Part shown: positions 42,074 through 49,889 of the stretch, piece after piece | How positions within the stretch are numbered: the stretch's first letter is position 1 | Layout of the letters: each line of letters begins with the position of its first letter | NCBI GenBank assembly: GCA_051859505.1 | Contig: JBHYFN010000004.1 | Span: 62,001 to 126,000 of the forward strand | Reading direction: 5' to 3' | DNA from: JAFIEN01 sp051859505 | GTDB lineage: Bacteria; Pseudomonadota; Alphaproteobacteria; Rhodobacterales; Rhodobacteraceae | Length of the DNA: 64,000 nt | The notes under the pieces: generated by a model | Databases searched by the model: none | Seen by the model: only the letters and a program-made list of their open reading frames with translations | Told to the model about the DNA's origin: nothing | Made by a program: the position numbers and the translations under genes

Positions 42074-42979
42074 ATGCAGCTTTACCTCCCCATCGCCGAG
42101 GTTTCGATCAATGCCCTTCTGATCCTCGGGCTCGGCGGGCTTGTGGGGATCCTTTCGGGGATGTTCGGTGTGGGCGGCGGGTTCCTGATCACGCCGCTTC
42201 TGTTCATGGCCGGGATTCCGCCGGCCGTCGCCGTCGCCACCAGCGCCAGCCAGATCGTCGCCTCGTCCTTTTCGGCGCTTTTGGCGCATCTGAAGCGCCG
42301 CAATGTCGATATCCGGATGGGGCTTGTCCTGCTTCTGGGCGGTCTGATCGGATCGGCCCTTGGCGTGACGGTGTTCAACATCCTCAAGGCCGCCGGGCAG
42401 GTCGATCTGCTGGTCAAGCTCTGCTACGTCGTCTTTCTTGGCATCGTTGGCGGGCTGATGCTGCTGGAAAGCCTGCGGGCGATGCGCCGCGCGCGTCGGG
42501 GGGCGCCGCCCCAACGGCGGCGGCACAACTGGATCCACGCCCTGCCCTTCAAGATCAAGTTCCGCGTCTCGGGCCTCTATATCTCGGTGATCCCGCCGAT
42601 CCTTGTGGGGCTTTTCGTCGGGCTGCTGGCGGCGATCATGGGGGTTGGCGGCGGGTTCATCATGGTGCCGGCGATGATCTATCTTCTGGGCATGCCGACC
42701 AAGGTCGTGATCGGCACCTCGCTGTTCCAGATCATCTTCGTCACCGCCTTCACCACGCTCTTGCACGCGACGACCAATTATACGGTCGATATCATGCTGG
42801 CCCTGATCCTGATCCTTGGCGGCGTGATCGGGGCGCAGGTCGGCACACGGATCGGCGTCCTGTTGCGGGCCGAGCAGTTGCGCGTGCTGCTGGCGGTTCT
42901 GGTTCTGGCGGTCTGCGGGCAGCTGGCGCTTGACCTGCTGCTGCGGCCGACCGAGCTTTATTCGATCGAGGCGATGTGA
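42074..42979 (+). CDS. TauE/SafE-family sulfite/sulfonate exporter
   Basis: A 301-residue inner-membrane protein with the duplicated TauE/SafE fold: GMFGVGGGFLITPLLFMAG (residues about 29-47) in the first half and AAIMGVGGGFIMVPAMIYLLG in the second, about eight helices in all, with a basic cytoplasmic loop (RAMRRARRGAPPQRRRH). Members export sulfite, sulfoacetate or other organic anions. Its stop overlaps the start of an Alph_Pro_TM protein, a pairing typical for alphaproteobacteria. Confidence 0.92.
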   Translation: MQLYLPIAEVSINALLILGLGGLVGILSGMFGVGGGFLITPLLFMAGIPPAVAVATSASQIVASSFSALLAHLKRRNVDIRMGLVLLLGGLIGSALGVTVFNILKAAGQVDLLVKLCYVVFLGIVGGLMLLESLRAMRRARRGAPPQRRRHNWIHALPFKIKFRVSGLYISVIPPILVGLFVGLLAAIMGVGGGFIMVPAMIYLLGMPTKVVIGTSLFQIIFVTAFTTLLHATTNYTVDIMLALILILGGVIGAQVGTRIGVLLRAEQLRVLLAVLVLAVCGQLALDLLLRPTELYSIEAM

Positions 42980-43734
42980 TGCGCCTCTTGCGCCTCTTTC
43001 TGCCGCTCCTCCTGCTCTGCGCCGCGCCGCTGCGCGGAGAAGAGATCGTGCTGGGCCTGTCCAGCGATGAAGTGGCGATCACCGCAACCTTCGACGGTTC
43101 CGACATCCTGATCTTCGGCGCGGTCAAGCGCGACAGCCCGCCGCCCGAGGCGCCGCTTTCGGTGATCATCACCGTCTCGGGCCCGCTCACCCCGCTGGTG
43201 GTGCGCAAGAAGGAACGCCGCTTCGGCATCTGGATCAATACCGAGGCCGCCCGGATCAACGCCGCCCCCTCATTCTATGCCGTCGCCACGACCGGGCCGT
43301 TCAACGATGTGCTGAGCCATACCGAGGATCTGCGCCATTCCGTTTCGATCCCGCGGGCGATCCGGTCGATCGGCAACGAGGTGATGGATGCCGGCGCCTT
43401 CAGCGAGGCGCTGATCCGCATCCGCAAGGAGGATGGGCAATACCTCATGCTCGAGGGCGCCGTCGATCTGGACCGAGAGACGCTGTTTCGCGCCCAGGTC
43501 GCCCTGCCCGCCAATCTGACCGAGGGCGATTATCCGACCCGGATCTTCCTGACGCGCGACGGCAGGGTCGTGGATATCTACCAGACCTCGATCGCCGTGC
43601 AGAAGGTCGGGATCGAGCGCTGGCTGCATGCGCTGGCCCATGACCTGCCGCTTGTCTATGGCGTGCTGGTCATCGTGCTGGCGGTGCTCTCGGGCTGGCT
43701 CGCCTCGGCCGCCTTCCAGCTGATCCGGCGCTGA
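42979..43734 (+). CDS. Alph_Pro_TM (TIGR02186) family membrane protein
   Basis: A 251-residue exported protein with a signal peptide (LLRLFLPLLLLCAAPLRG), a periplasmic beta-rich domain (EIVLGLSSDEVAITATFDGSD, VVVRKKERRFGIWINTEA-like core VRKKERRFGIWINTE) and a single C-terminal helix (LPLVYGVLVIVLAVLSGWLASA). The family is alphaproteobacterial and nearly always sits beside a TauE exporter, as here with a TGATG overlap, so it probably helps that exporter at the periplasmic face. No enzymatic motif is visible. Confidence 0.87.
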   Translation: MRLLRLFLPLLLLCAAPLRGEEIVLGLSSDEVAITATFDGSDILIFGAVKRDSPPPEAPLSVIITVSGPLTPLVVRKKERRFGIWINTEAARINAAPSFYAVATTGPFNDVLSHTEDLRHSVSIPRAIRSIGNEVMDAGAFSEALIRIRKEDGQYLMLEGAVDLDRETLFRAQVALPANLTEGDYPTRIFLTRDGRVVDIYQTSIAVQKVGIERWLHALAHDLPLVYGVLVIVLAVLSGWLASAAFQLIRR

Positions 43735-43833
43735 CCGAGAGGTTTCAAAAGCTTCGCCCGACGGCCCCTCCCCATTTCTGGTGGGGGAAAAGCAGTGAGT
43801 GTTTCCTTAACGTTCTCCATGCTACTCTAGGTT

Positions 43834-43850
43834 GTTAACGCTTCATTAAC
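43834..43850. promoter_or_regulatory. lux-box-like 17-bp dyad upstream of luxR
   Basis: GTTAACG-CTT-CATTAAC: 7-base half-sites with a 3-base centre and one mismatch pair. The size and half-site match the perfect dyad before luxI (44857-44873). It lies 21 bases before the small ORF that precedes luxR. Confidence 0.55.
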
Positions 43851-43871
43851 TTTTCGTCATGAGAGTCACCC

Positions 43872-44120
43872 ATGGGACAAAGATGGATCATCGACGTGAT
43901 CGCCGATCTCAAGACCTTTGCCGAAAGCAACGATCTGCCGTTGCTTGCGGCTGAGTTGGCGGAATGTGGTCATGTGGCCACGGCCGAGATCGACGCGACG
44001 AGCAGCGCTGATCGATTCGGGATGGCTGCCAATGGCGTTGAATGTAGAAAAGTACCTCGAGCGGATCGAACAGGCACAAGGATTATCCGATATCCAGGGC
44101 CTGATCGTCGATCTTCGTGA
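43872..44120 (+). CDS. small ORF upstream of and overlapping luxR
   Basis: An 82-residue frame starting MGQRWIIDVIADLKTFAESNDL. Residues 1-45 look like a compact helical protein domain (LPLLAAELAECGHVATAEID); the last 35 overlap luxR in another frame and look low in meaning (Arg/Pro/Gly-rich). From memory, short ORFs beginning with a similar MxQRWI-x-DVL-x-DL-x-x-FA pattern recur just before LuxR-type genes in Rhodobacteraceae. It may couple translation of luxR or encode a small regulator. The function is unknown. Confidence 0.55.
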   Translation: MGQRWIIDVIADLKTFAESNDLPLLAAELAECGHVATAEIDATSSADRFGMAANGVECRKVPRADRTGTRIIRYPGPDRRSS

Positions 44121-44805
44121 TCTCTACGGGATCGACCATATCGTTTATCACTGGGTCTCGTCCGACGGCGAACAATACGGGTTTGGCACCTATGATCCGG
44201 CCTGGGCGCAGCGCTATGTCGAACAGGATTACCTGCGCATAGACCCGGTGGTCATCGGCTGTTTCCAGCGCTTTCATCCGGTCAACTGGAAGCAGCTTGA
44301 CTGGTCGTCCAAACAGGCCCGCGCCTTTCTTGAGGATGCGATTTCGCATGGCGTGGGCAATCAGGGCTATTCGATACCGATCCGCGGCCCGAACGGCCAG
44401 TTCGCGCTGTTCACCCTGTCGCACAGCTGCAGCGATGCCGACTGGGACCGTTTCACCAGCGATCACCGGCGCGAGCTGATCCTGATCGCGCATTACTTCA
44501 ACCTCAAGGCGCTTGAATTCGAAAAGGCCCGCAGCCCCGAACCGACCCGCGGCCTGTCCCCGCGCGAGATCGACGCGCTCACCTTCCTTGCGATGGGCTA
44601 TGCGCGGGGGCAGGTGGCCGACATGCTGTCGATCTCGGAGCATACGCTGCGGGCCTATATCGAAAGCGCGCGGTTCAAGCTGGGTGCTGCCAACACCACC
44701 CATGCCGTTGCGCGCGCGCTGGCGGACGGGCTGATCGTCGCCAATGCCGCAGCCCGTGGCGCCAAGGGCGATTGGCCCGGAAAGCAAAGCGCCACGGCGG
44801 AATGA
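44032..44805 (+). CDS. luxR: LuxR-family autoinducer-binding transcription regulator
   Basis: A 257-residue quorum-sensing regulator. The N-terminal autoinducer-binding domain has DPAWAQRYVEQDYLRIDPV, with the Trp, Tyr, Asp and Pro positions of TraR W57/Y61/D70/P71, then NWKQLDW and GYSIPIRGPNG. The C-terminal GerE helix-turn-helix is LSPREIDALTFLAMGYARGQVA through EHTLRAYIESARFKLGA at about residues 185-240. The start at 44032 lies within the preceding small ORF; MALNVEKYL is family-like. luxI follows 120 bases later, so this is probably its cognate receptor, acting on the nearby dyads. Confidence 0.92.
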   Translation: MALNVEKYLERIEQAQGLSDIQGLIVDLRDLYGIDHIVYHWVSSDGEQYGFGTYDPAWAQRYVEQDYLRIDPVVIGCFQRFHPVNWKQLDWSSKQARAFLEDAISHGVGNQGYSIPIRGPNGQFALFTLSHSCSDADWDRFTSDHRRELILIAHYFNLKALEFEKARSPEPTRGLSPREIDALTFLAMGYARGQVADMLSISEHTLRAYIESARFKLGAANTTHAVARALADGLIVANAAARGAKGDWPGKQSATAE

Positions 44806-44823
44806 CCCCGCGCGCCCCGCCGC

Positions 44824-44840
44824 GTTAACCTTTCGAAAAC
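44824..44840. promoter_or_regulatory. degenerate lux-box-like dyad upstream of luxI
   Basis: GTTAACC-TTT-CGAAAAC has the same half-site size and spacing as the perfect dyad, whose start lies 33 bases (about three helical turns) downstream. Matches are weak, so it may be a low-affinity second site or chance. Confidence 0.35.
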
Positions 44841-44856
44841 CCTTTCGGGACGCTGC

Positions 44857-44873
44857 GTTAGCGGGGCGCTAAC
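44857..44873. promoter_or_regulatory. perfect 17-bp lux-box-like dyad upstream of luxI
   Basis: GTTAGCG-GGG-CGCTAAC, a perfect dyad 53 bases before the luxI ATG, where a LuxR-type activator or repressor would bind. The half-site is shared with 43834-43850. Confidence 0.65.
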
Positions 44874-44925
44874 CAGTTCCGCCCTAGCCTTGGTCCATAC
44901 CCGCCAGACAGGGAAAGGACCGGCG

Positions 44926-45558
44926 ATGCTGCGCTATCTTCATGCCCGCGACCTTCACTCCGCACCGCTCTTGCGCGACACGATGCACCGCGACCGCGCC
45001 GATCAGTTCCAGCGCAGGCTCGGCTGGCCGGTCAATGTCGACGAGAACGGGTGGGAGGCTGACGAATACGACGCCCTCGACCCGCTCTACGTGATCTGGG
45101 AACGGCCCGACGGGCGGCACGGCGGCTCCATGCGCTTTCTGCCGACGACGGGGCGGACGATGGTGAACGAACACTTCCTGAACCTGACCAATGGCGTGGC
45201 GATCCGCAGCCCCTTCATCTGGGAATGCACCCGGTTCTGTCTGGCCCGGGATGCGGAATCGCGGATCGCCTCGGCCCTGATGCTCGCGGGGGGAGAGTTG
45301 ATGCGCGCCTTCGACCTGAGCCATTTCGTCGGGGTTTTCGACGCCCATATGACCCGCGTCTATCGCATCATCGGCGCCCTGCCCGAGGTGCTGGGAACCA
45401 GCGGTCACGGCCGCGGCGCGATCAGCGTCGGGCTGTGGAGCTATGATGCCAGCGTGCGCGATACGCTGCTGGCGCGTGCGGGCGTCACCTCGGACCTGTC
45501 GGAGCATTGGTTCGAGCGGTCCTTCGGCCATCCTGTCGCCCTTGACATGACCGGCTAG
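44926..45558 (+). CDS. luxI: acyl-homoserine-lactone synthase (LuxI family)
   Basis: A 210-residue LuxI-type enzyme with the family's invariant residues in their usual places: Arg24, Phe28 and Trp34 (HRDRADQFQRRLGW), Asp46 and Asp49 (ADEYD), Arg70 (GGSMRFLP), Glu100 and Arg103 (WECTRF). It makes an acyl-homoserine lactone from SAM and an acyl-ACP or acyl-CoA. The acyl chain cannot be told from sequence. GGGAAAGGACCGGCG precedes the ATG; the frame is open from 44890. A luxR gene and a perfect dyad lie upstream. Confidence 0.94.
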   Translation: MLRYLHARDLHSAPLLRDTMHRDRADQFQRRLGWPVNVDENGWEADEYDALDPLYVIWERPDGRHGGSMRFLPTTGRTMVNEHFLNLTNGVAIRSPFIWECTRFCLARDAESRIASALMLAGGELMRAFDLSHFVGVFDAHMTRVYRIIGALPEVLGTSGHGRGAISVGLWSYDASVRDTLLARAGVTSDLSEHWFERSFGHPVALDMTG

Positions 45559-45609
45559 AGGGCCGCCTCGCCTCTGGCCCCCGCTGCCGGGCGGCGCTAG
45601 GGTCGCGTC

Positions 45610-47136
45610 ATGAACGCGCCCGCCCTTGCCCTTTCCTCTGACCAGGCCGAAGCCTGGGACGCGGTCGCCGTTCTGCTGCGGCAGGCCGGGGTGGATCTGG
45701 ACGACAGCCTGCTGCAACCGCCGCAATCCGAGGCGCAGGCCGTCATGGCGATCACCGGCAAGGCCGGATCGGGCAAGACGATGCTGCTGGCCGCCCTCTA
45801 TCGCGCGCTGAAGGAGGCGGGGGTCGAGGTCGTCTCGGGCGATTGGGAAGGGCGCAAGCGGCGCGACCGGCGGACGCTGGCGATCCTTGCGCCCACCAAC
45901 AAGGCCGCCTCGGTCTTGCGCGCGCGCGGCGTGCCGGCCACGACGATCCACCGCATCCTATATACGCCGGTCTATGACCCCCAATACGAAAAGGTCGCCG
46001 AATGGCTGGCCGGTCAGGGCGACCGTCCCAGCGTCGAGGGGATGAGCGATCTGCAGCTTGACCGGGCCTTCGCCTCGTATCAGGCGCATGCCTCGGTCCC
46101 GGCGGCGCTGGCGGCGGCGGGCTTGCGGGGGTCGGATTTCATCACCGGCTGGAAGCGGCGGGAAGAGCCGCTCGACATCGGTTTCGTCGATGAAAGCTCG
46201 ATGCTGGACGCGCGGCAGTTCGACGACCTGAAAGAGATCTTCCCCACCCTCGTGCTGTTCGGCGATCCCGCGCAACTGCCGCCGGTCCAGAGCACGGGCG
46301 GCATGGTGTTTGACGATCTGCCGGCCGCCGTCACCCGCAGCCTCGAGCGGATCCACCGGCAGGATGCCGACAACCCGATCCTCGATCTGGCCCATGCGCT
46401 GGCCGACCCCGCGCTGGAGTTCGAGGATTTCGAGCGCATGGTCGAAGAGGCCGCCCGCCGCGACCCCCGCGTCGTCATGGCCCAAAGGGTCGAGGCCGAT
46501 CTGATGGCGCGCTCGCCCGTGCTGGTCTGGCGCAATGCGACGCGGATCCGCCTGATCCACGCCTTCCGCGCCGCCTTTGACGCCCCGCCCGACCAGCTTT
46601 TGCCCGGAGAGCCGCTGATCTGCGACGGGATCGAGCTGCCGCTCAAGCATCGCAAGAAGCGGCTCGATCTCGAGGCGCGAGGCCTGATCAAGGGGGCGCA
46701 GGTGATCTATCTGGGCGCCGGCCGGCAAAGCGGCTTTTCCCGGCTGCATGTGATCGGCGCCGAAGAGCCGCAGGTCAGCGCCGCCTCGATCGTGCGGATC
46801 GAACAGGAGGGCGATACCGAACCCTTCATCCCCTTCGCCGCCGCGATGGGGGCGACCTTCCTGCATGGCGCGGCGGTGACGATCCACAAGGCGCAGGGCT
46901 CGCAATGGGATGTGGTGCAGGTCTTTGCCCCCGACATCTATGCCGCCAGCCGGATGGGCCGGATCGAGGCCGGTCAGCCGCTGTGGAAGCGCCTTGCCTA
47001 TGTCGCGATCACGCGGGCGGAACGTGAATTGCGTTGGGTCGTGCGCCCGATGCTGGCCAAGCCCAAGGGCGTGTTGGGGACAGAGGATCTGATCGCGCGC
47101 CCCGCCGCTTTGCAACTGACAGGAGACGAGACATGA
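45610..47136 (+). CDS. RecD/Dda-like SF1B DNA helicase
   Basis: A 508-residue helicase: Walker A ITGKAGSGKTMLL near residues 49-61, motif Ia LAPTNKAASVL, Walker B IGFVDESSML, motif III FGDPAQLPPVQS, a late TIHKAQGSQWDVVQVF and VAITRAERELRWV (motifs V/VI). It is a 5'-3' type helicase of the RecD2/Dda group without a RecBC partner, so repair or replication-fork roles are possible. The ATG is 51 bases after luxI; it overlaps the following SDR gene by four bases. Confidence 0.9.
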   Translation: MNAPALALSSDQAEAWDAVAVLLRQAGVDLDDSLLQPPQSEAQAVMAITGKAGSGKTMLLAALYRALKEAGVEVVSGDWEGRKRRDRRTLAILAPTNKAASVLRARGVPATTIHRILYTPVYDPQYEKVAEWLAGQGDRPSVEGMSDLQLDRAFASYQAHASVPAALAAAGLRGSDFITGWKRREEPLDIGFVDESSMLDARQFDDLKEIFPTLVLFGDPAQLPPVQSTGGMVFDDLPAAVTRSLERIHRQDADNPILDLAHALADPALEFEDFERMVEEAARRDPRVVMAQRVEADLMARSPVLVWRNATRIRLIHAFRAAFDAPPDQLLPGEPLICDGIELPLKHRKKRLDLEARGLIKGAQVIYLGAGRQSGFSRLHVIGAEEPQVSAASIVRIEQEGDTEPFIPFAAAMGATFLHGAAVTIHKAQGSQWDVVQVFAPDIYAASRMGRIEAGQPLWKRLAYVAITRAERELRWVVRPMLAKPKGVLGTEDLIARPAALQLTGDET

Positions 47137-47861
47137 AGACCATCGTCGTGACCGGGGCATCAAGCGGGATCGGCCGCGCGGTGGCCCTGAAATTCCTTTC
47201 CCAGGGCTGGCGCGTGGGCCTGATCGCGCGCCGGGCGGATCGGCTGGCCGAACTGGCCGCCGGGCATGACGGGGCGATCCCGCTACCCTGCGACGTGACG
47301 CAGGAGGACGAGGTGGACCACGCCTTCGACGCCTTCCTGCTTCATGCCGGGCGGATCGACGTGCTGTTCAACAATGCCGGCATCTTCACCCCGCCCGCGC
47401 CGATCGACGAGATTCCAGTCGCCGACTGGCACAATGCCGTGGCGGTGAACCTGACGGGCATGTTCCTCTGCGCGCGGGCCGCCTTTGGACGGATGCGCAA
47501 ACAGGATCCGCAGGGCGGGCGGATCATCAACAACGGCTCGATCTCGGCCTATGCGCCGCGCGAAGGGTCTGTCACCTACACCACGACGAAACATGGCGTG
47601 ACGGGGCTGACCCGGACGCTGGCCTATGACGGGCGCGCATTCGATATCGCCTGCGGCCAGATCGATATCGGCAATGCAAGGACCGAGATGGTCGAGGCCC
47701 TGATCGAACGCGAGATCGCGGCCGGCCGCCCGGTGCCCTATACGATGGACGTGGGCATCGTGGCGGATGCCGTCCTGCGCATGGCCGAGCTTCCGCCCGA
47801 GGCCAATGTCCTGTTCCAGACGGTCATGGCCACCAAGATGCCCTTCGTCGGGCGGGGCTGA
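47133..47861 (+). CDS. short-chain dehydrogenase/reductase
   Basis: A 242-residue classical SDR: VTGASSGIGRAVAL (cofactor loop, residues 6-19), FNNAGIFTPPAPI, catalytic Ser in NNGSISAYAPREGS and YTTTKHG (Tyr-x-x-x-Lys). The Arg pair in LIARRADRL suggests NADP preference. The substrate cannot be told. Coupled to the helicase gene by ATGA. Confidence 0.92.
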   Translation: MKTIVVTGASSGIGRAVALKFLSQGWRVGLIARRADRLAELAAGHDGAIPLPCDVTQEDEVDHAFDAFLLHAGRIDVLFNNAGIFTPPAPIDEIPVADWHNAVAVNLTGMFLCARAAFGRMRKQDPQGGRIINNGSISAYAPREGSVTYTTTKHGVTGLTRTLAYDGRAFDIACGQIDIGNARTEMVEALIEREIAAGRPVPYTMDVGIVADAVLRMAELPPEANVLFQTVMATKMPFVGRG

Positions 47862-47918
47862 ACCACCCTCGCCGCGAGGGCCGCGTCAAGCGGAGGGCGG
47901 AGGGCGGAGGGGCGGCGG

Positions 47919-49826
47919 TCAGCCGGGGCCGCCCCTGTCGGCCCATTCCCACGGCAGGGTGAAGGCGCCCAGCGCCTTGACCACATCCTCGTCGGCGACC
48001 GTCCCGGTGCGGACGATCCGGGCGACAAGGCCGCGCTTCTTGTCCTCGATCACCTCCGAGACTTCGGCGGCGACATCGGCATTGGCAAGGGCGCCGTCAT
48101 AGATCCGCCGGATCGCCAGGCGGCGCAGGTCGGGCTTGAACACCTTGCCCACCGCCGTCTTGGGAAGCTCGGGCAGGATCTCGAGATGTTTGGGATGGGC
48201 CGCGCGTTCGTGCACATGTTCCCTGGCATAGGCCATCAGCTCGGCATCGGTGACCGAGGCGCCCTCGACCAGCTCGACATAGACGCAAGGGATCTCGCCC
48301 GCATGGGCATCGGGCTGGCCCACGGCCCCGGCGAAGGCCACCGCCGGATGGCCGGCCAGCGCCTCTTCGATCTCGGCCGGGTCGATGTTGTGGCCACCCC
48401 GGATGATCAGATCCTTCGCCCGCCCCGTGATCCAGAGGTATCCATCGGCATCGAACCGCCCCAGATCGCCGGTGCGCAGGTAACGCGGCTGGCCGTCGGG
48501 GCCGGGGTAGAAGAGGTCGCGGTTCTTGTCCTCTTCGGTATAGGTGCGGCCGGCAAAGACACCGGGGGACGAGACGCAGATCTCGCCCACCGCGTCGATG
48601 GGAAGGTCCATCGCGGTGGCCGGGTCGATGATGCGCACATGGGTATAGGGGAAGGGGATGCCGATCGAGCCGATCTTCTTTTCGCCGTCCGGCGGGTTGA
48701 TCGAGACAAGGCAGGTCGCCTCGGTCAGGCCGTAGCCTTCGCAGATTGTGACACCGGCCGCCTTCTCGAAGCGCTTGTAAAGCTCGACTGGCAGGGGGGC
48801 CGAGCCGCAGAAGGCCAGTTGCAGGGTCGAGATATCGGCATCGACCTTGCGCTGCATCAGCGCCGACATCGCGGTGGGCACGGTGATGAGGAAGGTCACC
48901 TTATAGCGTTCGATCAGCTTCCAGAAATTGTCGAACACGCCCTCGCCGCGATAGCCCTGCGGCGTGGGAAAGACGATATGCGCCCCCGAGGCGAGCGAGG
49001 CGCCCATGCAGACGATCGCCGCAAAGACATGGAACATCGGCAGCGGCACCATCATCGTATCCGTCTCCTTGAACAGGAGGCGGTGGCCGATCCAGCCGTT
49101 GTAGATGATGCCGGAATAGCGGTGCTGGGCGACCTTGGGCATTCCGGTCGTGCCGCCGGTGTGGAAATAGGCGGCGACCCGGTCGCCGGTCGCATCGGGA
49201 AAGGCCAGCGTGGCGGGCTGGCGGGCGATCTCGGCGTTGAAGTCCAGCACGCGGGCCTTGTGCGTCACGGTGTTGCGTTTGCGGATCAGCGGCACGATCA
49301 GCCGCTTCAGGCCCGACAGGTAGCGCACCAGATCGACCTCGAGCACGGTCGTCACATTCGGCGCCAGCGCCACGGCGCGGGCCACCTTCTGCGCCACATC
49401 CGTCTTGGGAAAGGCGCGCAGGGTGACGACGACCTTGGCCCCCGTCTCGCGCAGGATGGCGCCGATCTGTTCGGGTTCAAGCAGCGGGTTGATCGGGTTG
49501 ACGATGCCCGCGACCTGCCCGCCCAGATAGGTCAGCACCGCCTCGTTGCAGTTGGGCAGGACATAGGCGACCACATCCGTCTCGGTCACGCCGAGCGCGC
49601 GCAGGAGGTTCGCTGTCCGGGCCGTCTTTTCCCGAAGCTCCGACCAGCTGAGCGTTTCCTTCTTCGACGTCGGGTTCGACAGGATCTGATAGCTGACCGC
49701 GGGCCGGCCGCCGAATTTCGACGCGGTTCGGGACAGAAGGCCCCATGTTGTCACCGGAAGGTCGCGGTCATGCCAAAGCGCTTCGGCCTCGATGGCATCA
49801 CGGTCGGCCGTGGTGGCATAGGTCAT
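47919..49826 (-). CDS. acyl-CoA synthetase (AMP-forming)
   Basis: A 635-residue adenylate-forming ligase: YFHTGGTTGMPKVAQH (P-loop, about residue 215-230), ICEGYGLTEATCLVS, RTGDLGRFDADGYLWITGR, and the C-terminal catalytic lysine in PKTAVGKVFKPDLR. It activates a carboxylic acid as acyl-AMP, then acyl-CoA. The size and N terminus (EAEALWHDRDLPVTTWGLL) suit medium- or long-chain acyl-CoA or fatty-acid CoA ligases. It is monocistronic and converges on the SDR gene. Confidence 0.92.
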   Translation of the reverse strand: MTYATTADRDAIEAEALWHDRDLPVTTWGLLSRTASKFGGRPAVSYQILSNPTSKKETLSWSELREKTARTANLLRALGVTETDVVAYVLPNCNEAVLTYLGGQVAGIVNPINPLLEPEQIGAILRETGAKVVVTLRAFPKTDVAQKVARAVALAPNVTTVLEVDLVRYLSGLKRLIVPLIRKRNTVTHKARVLDFNAEIARQPATLAFPDATGDRVAAYFHTGGTTGMPKVAQHRYSGIIYNGWIGHRLLFKETDTMMVPLPMFHVFAAIVCMGASLASGAHIVFPTPQGYRGEGVFDNFWKLIERYKVTFLITVPTAMSALMQRKVDADISTLQLAFCGSAPLPVELYKRFEKAAGVTICEGYGLTEATCLVSINPPDGEKKIGSIGIPFPYTHVRIIDPATAMDLPIDAVGEICVSSPGVFAGRTYTEEDKNRDLFYPGPDGQPRYLRTGDLGRFDADGYLWITGRAKDLIIRGGHNIDPAEIEEALAGHPAVAFAGAVGQPDAHAGEIPCVYVELVEGASVTDAELMAYAREHVHERAAHPKHLEILPELPKTAVGKVFKPDLRRLAIRRIYDGALANADVAAEVSEVIEDKKRGLVARIVRTGTVADEDVVKALGAFTLPWEWADRGGPG

Positions 49827-49889
49827 GCGTGTTCTCCTGCCCTTGCCGAAGGCTCCTCCCTCTTCGGCCCTCGCAGGATGGCGCTGCCG

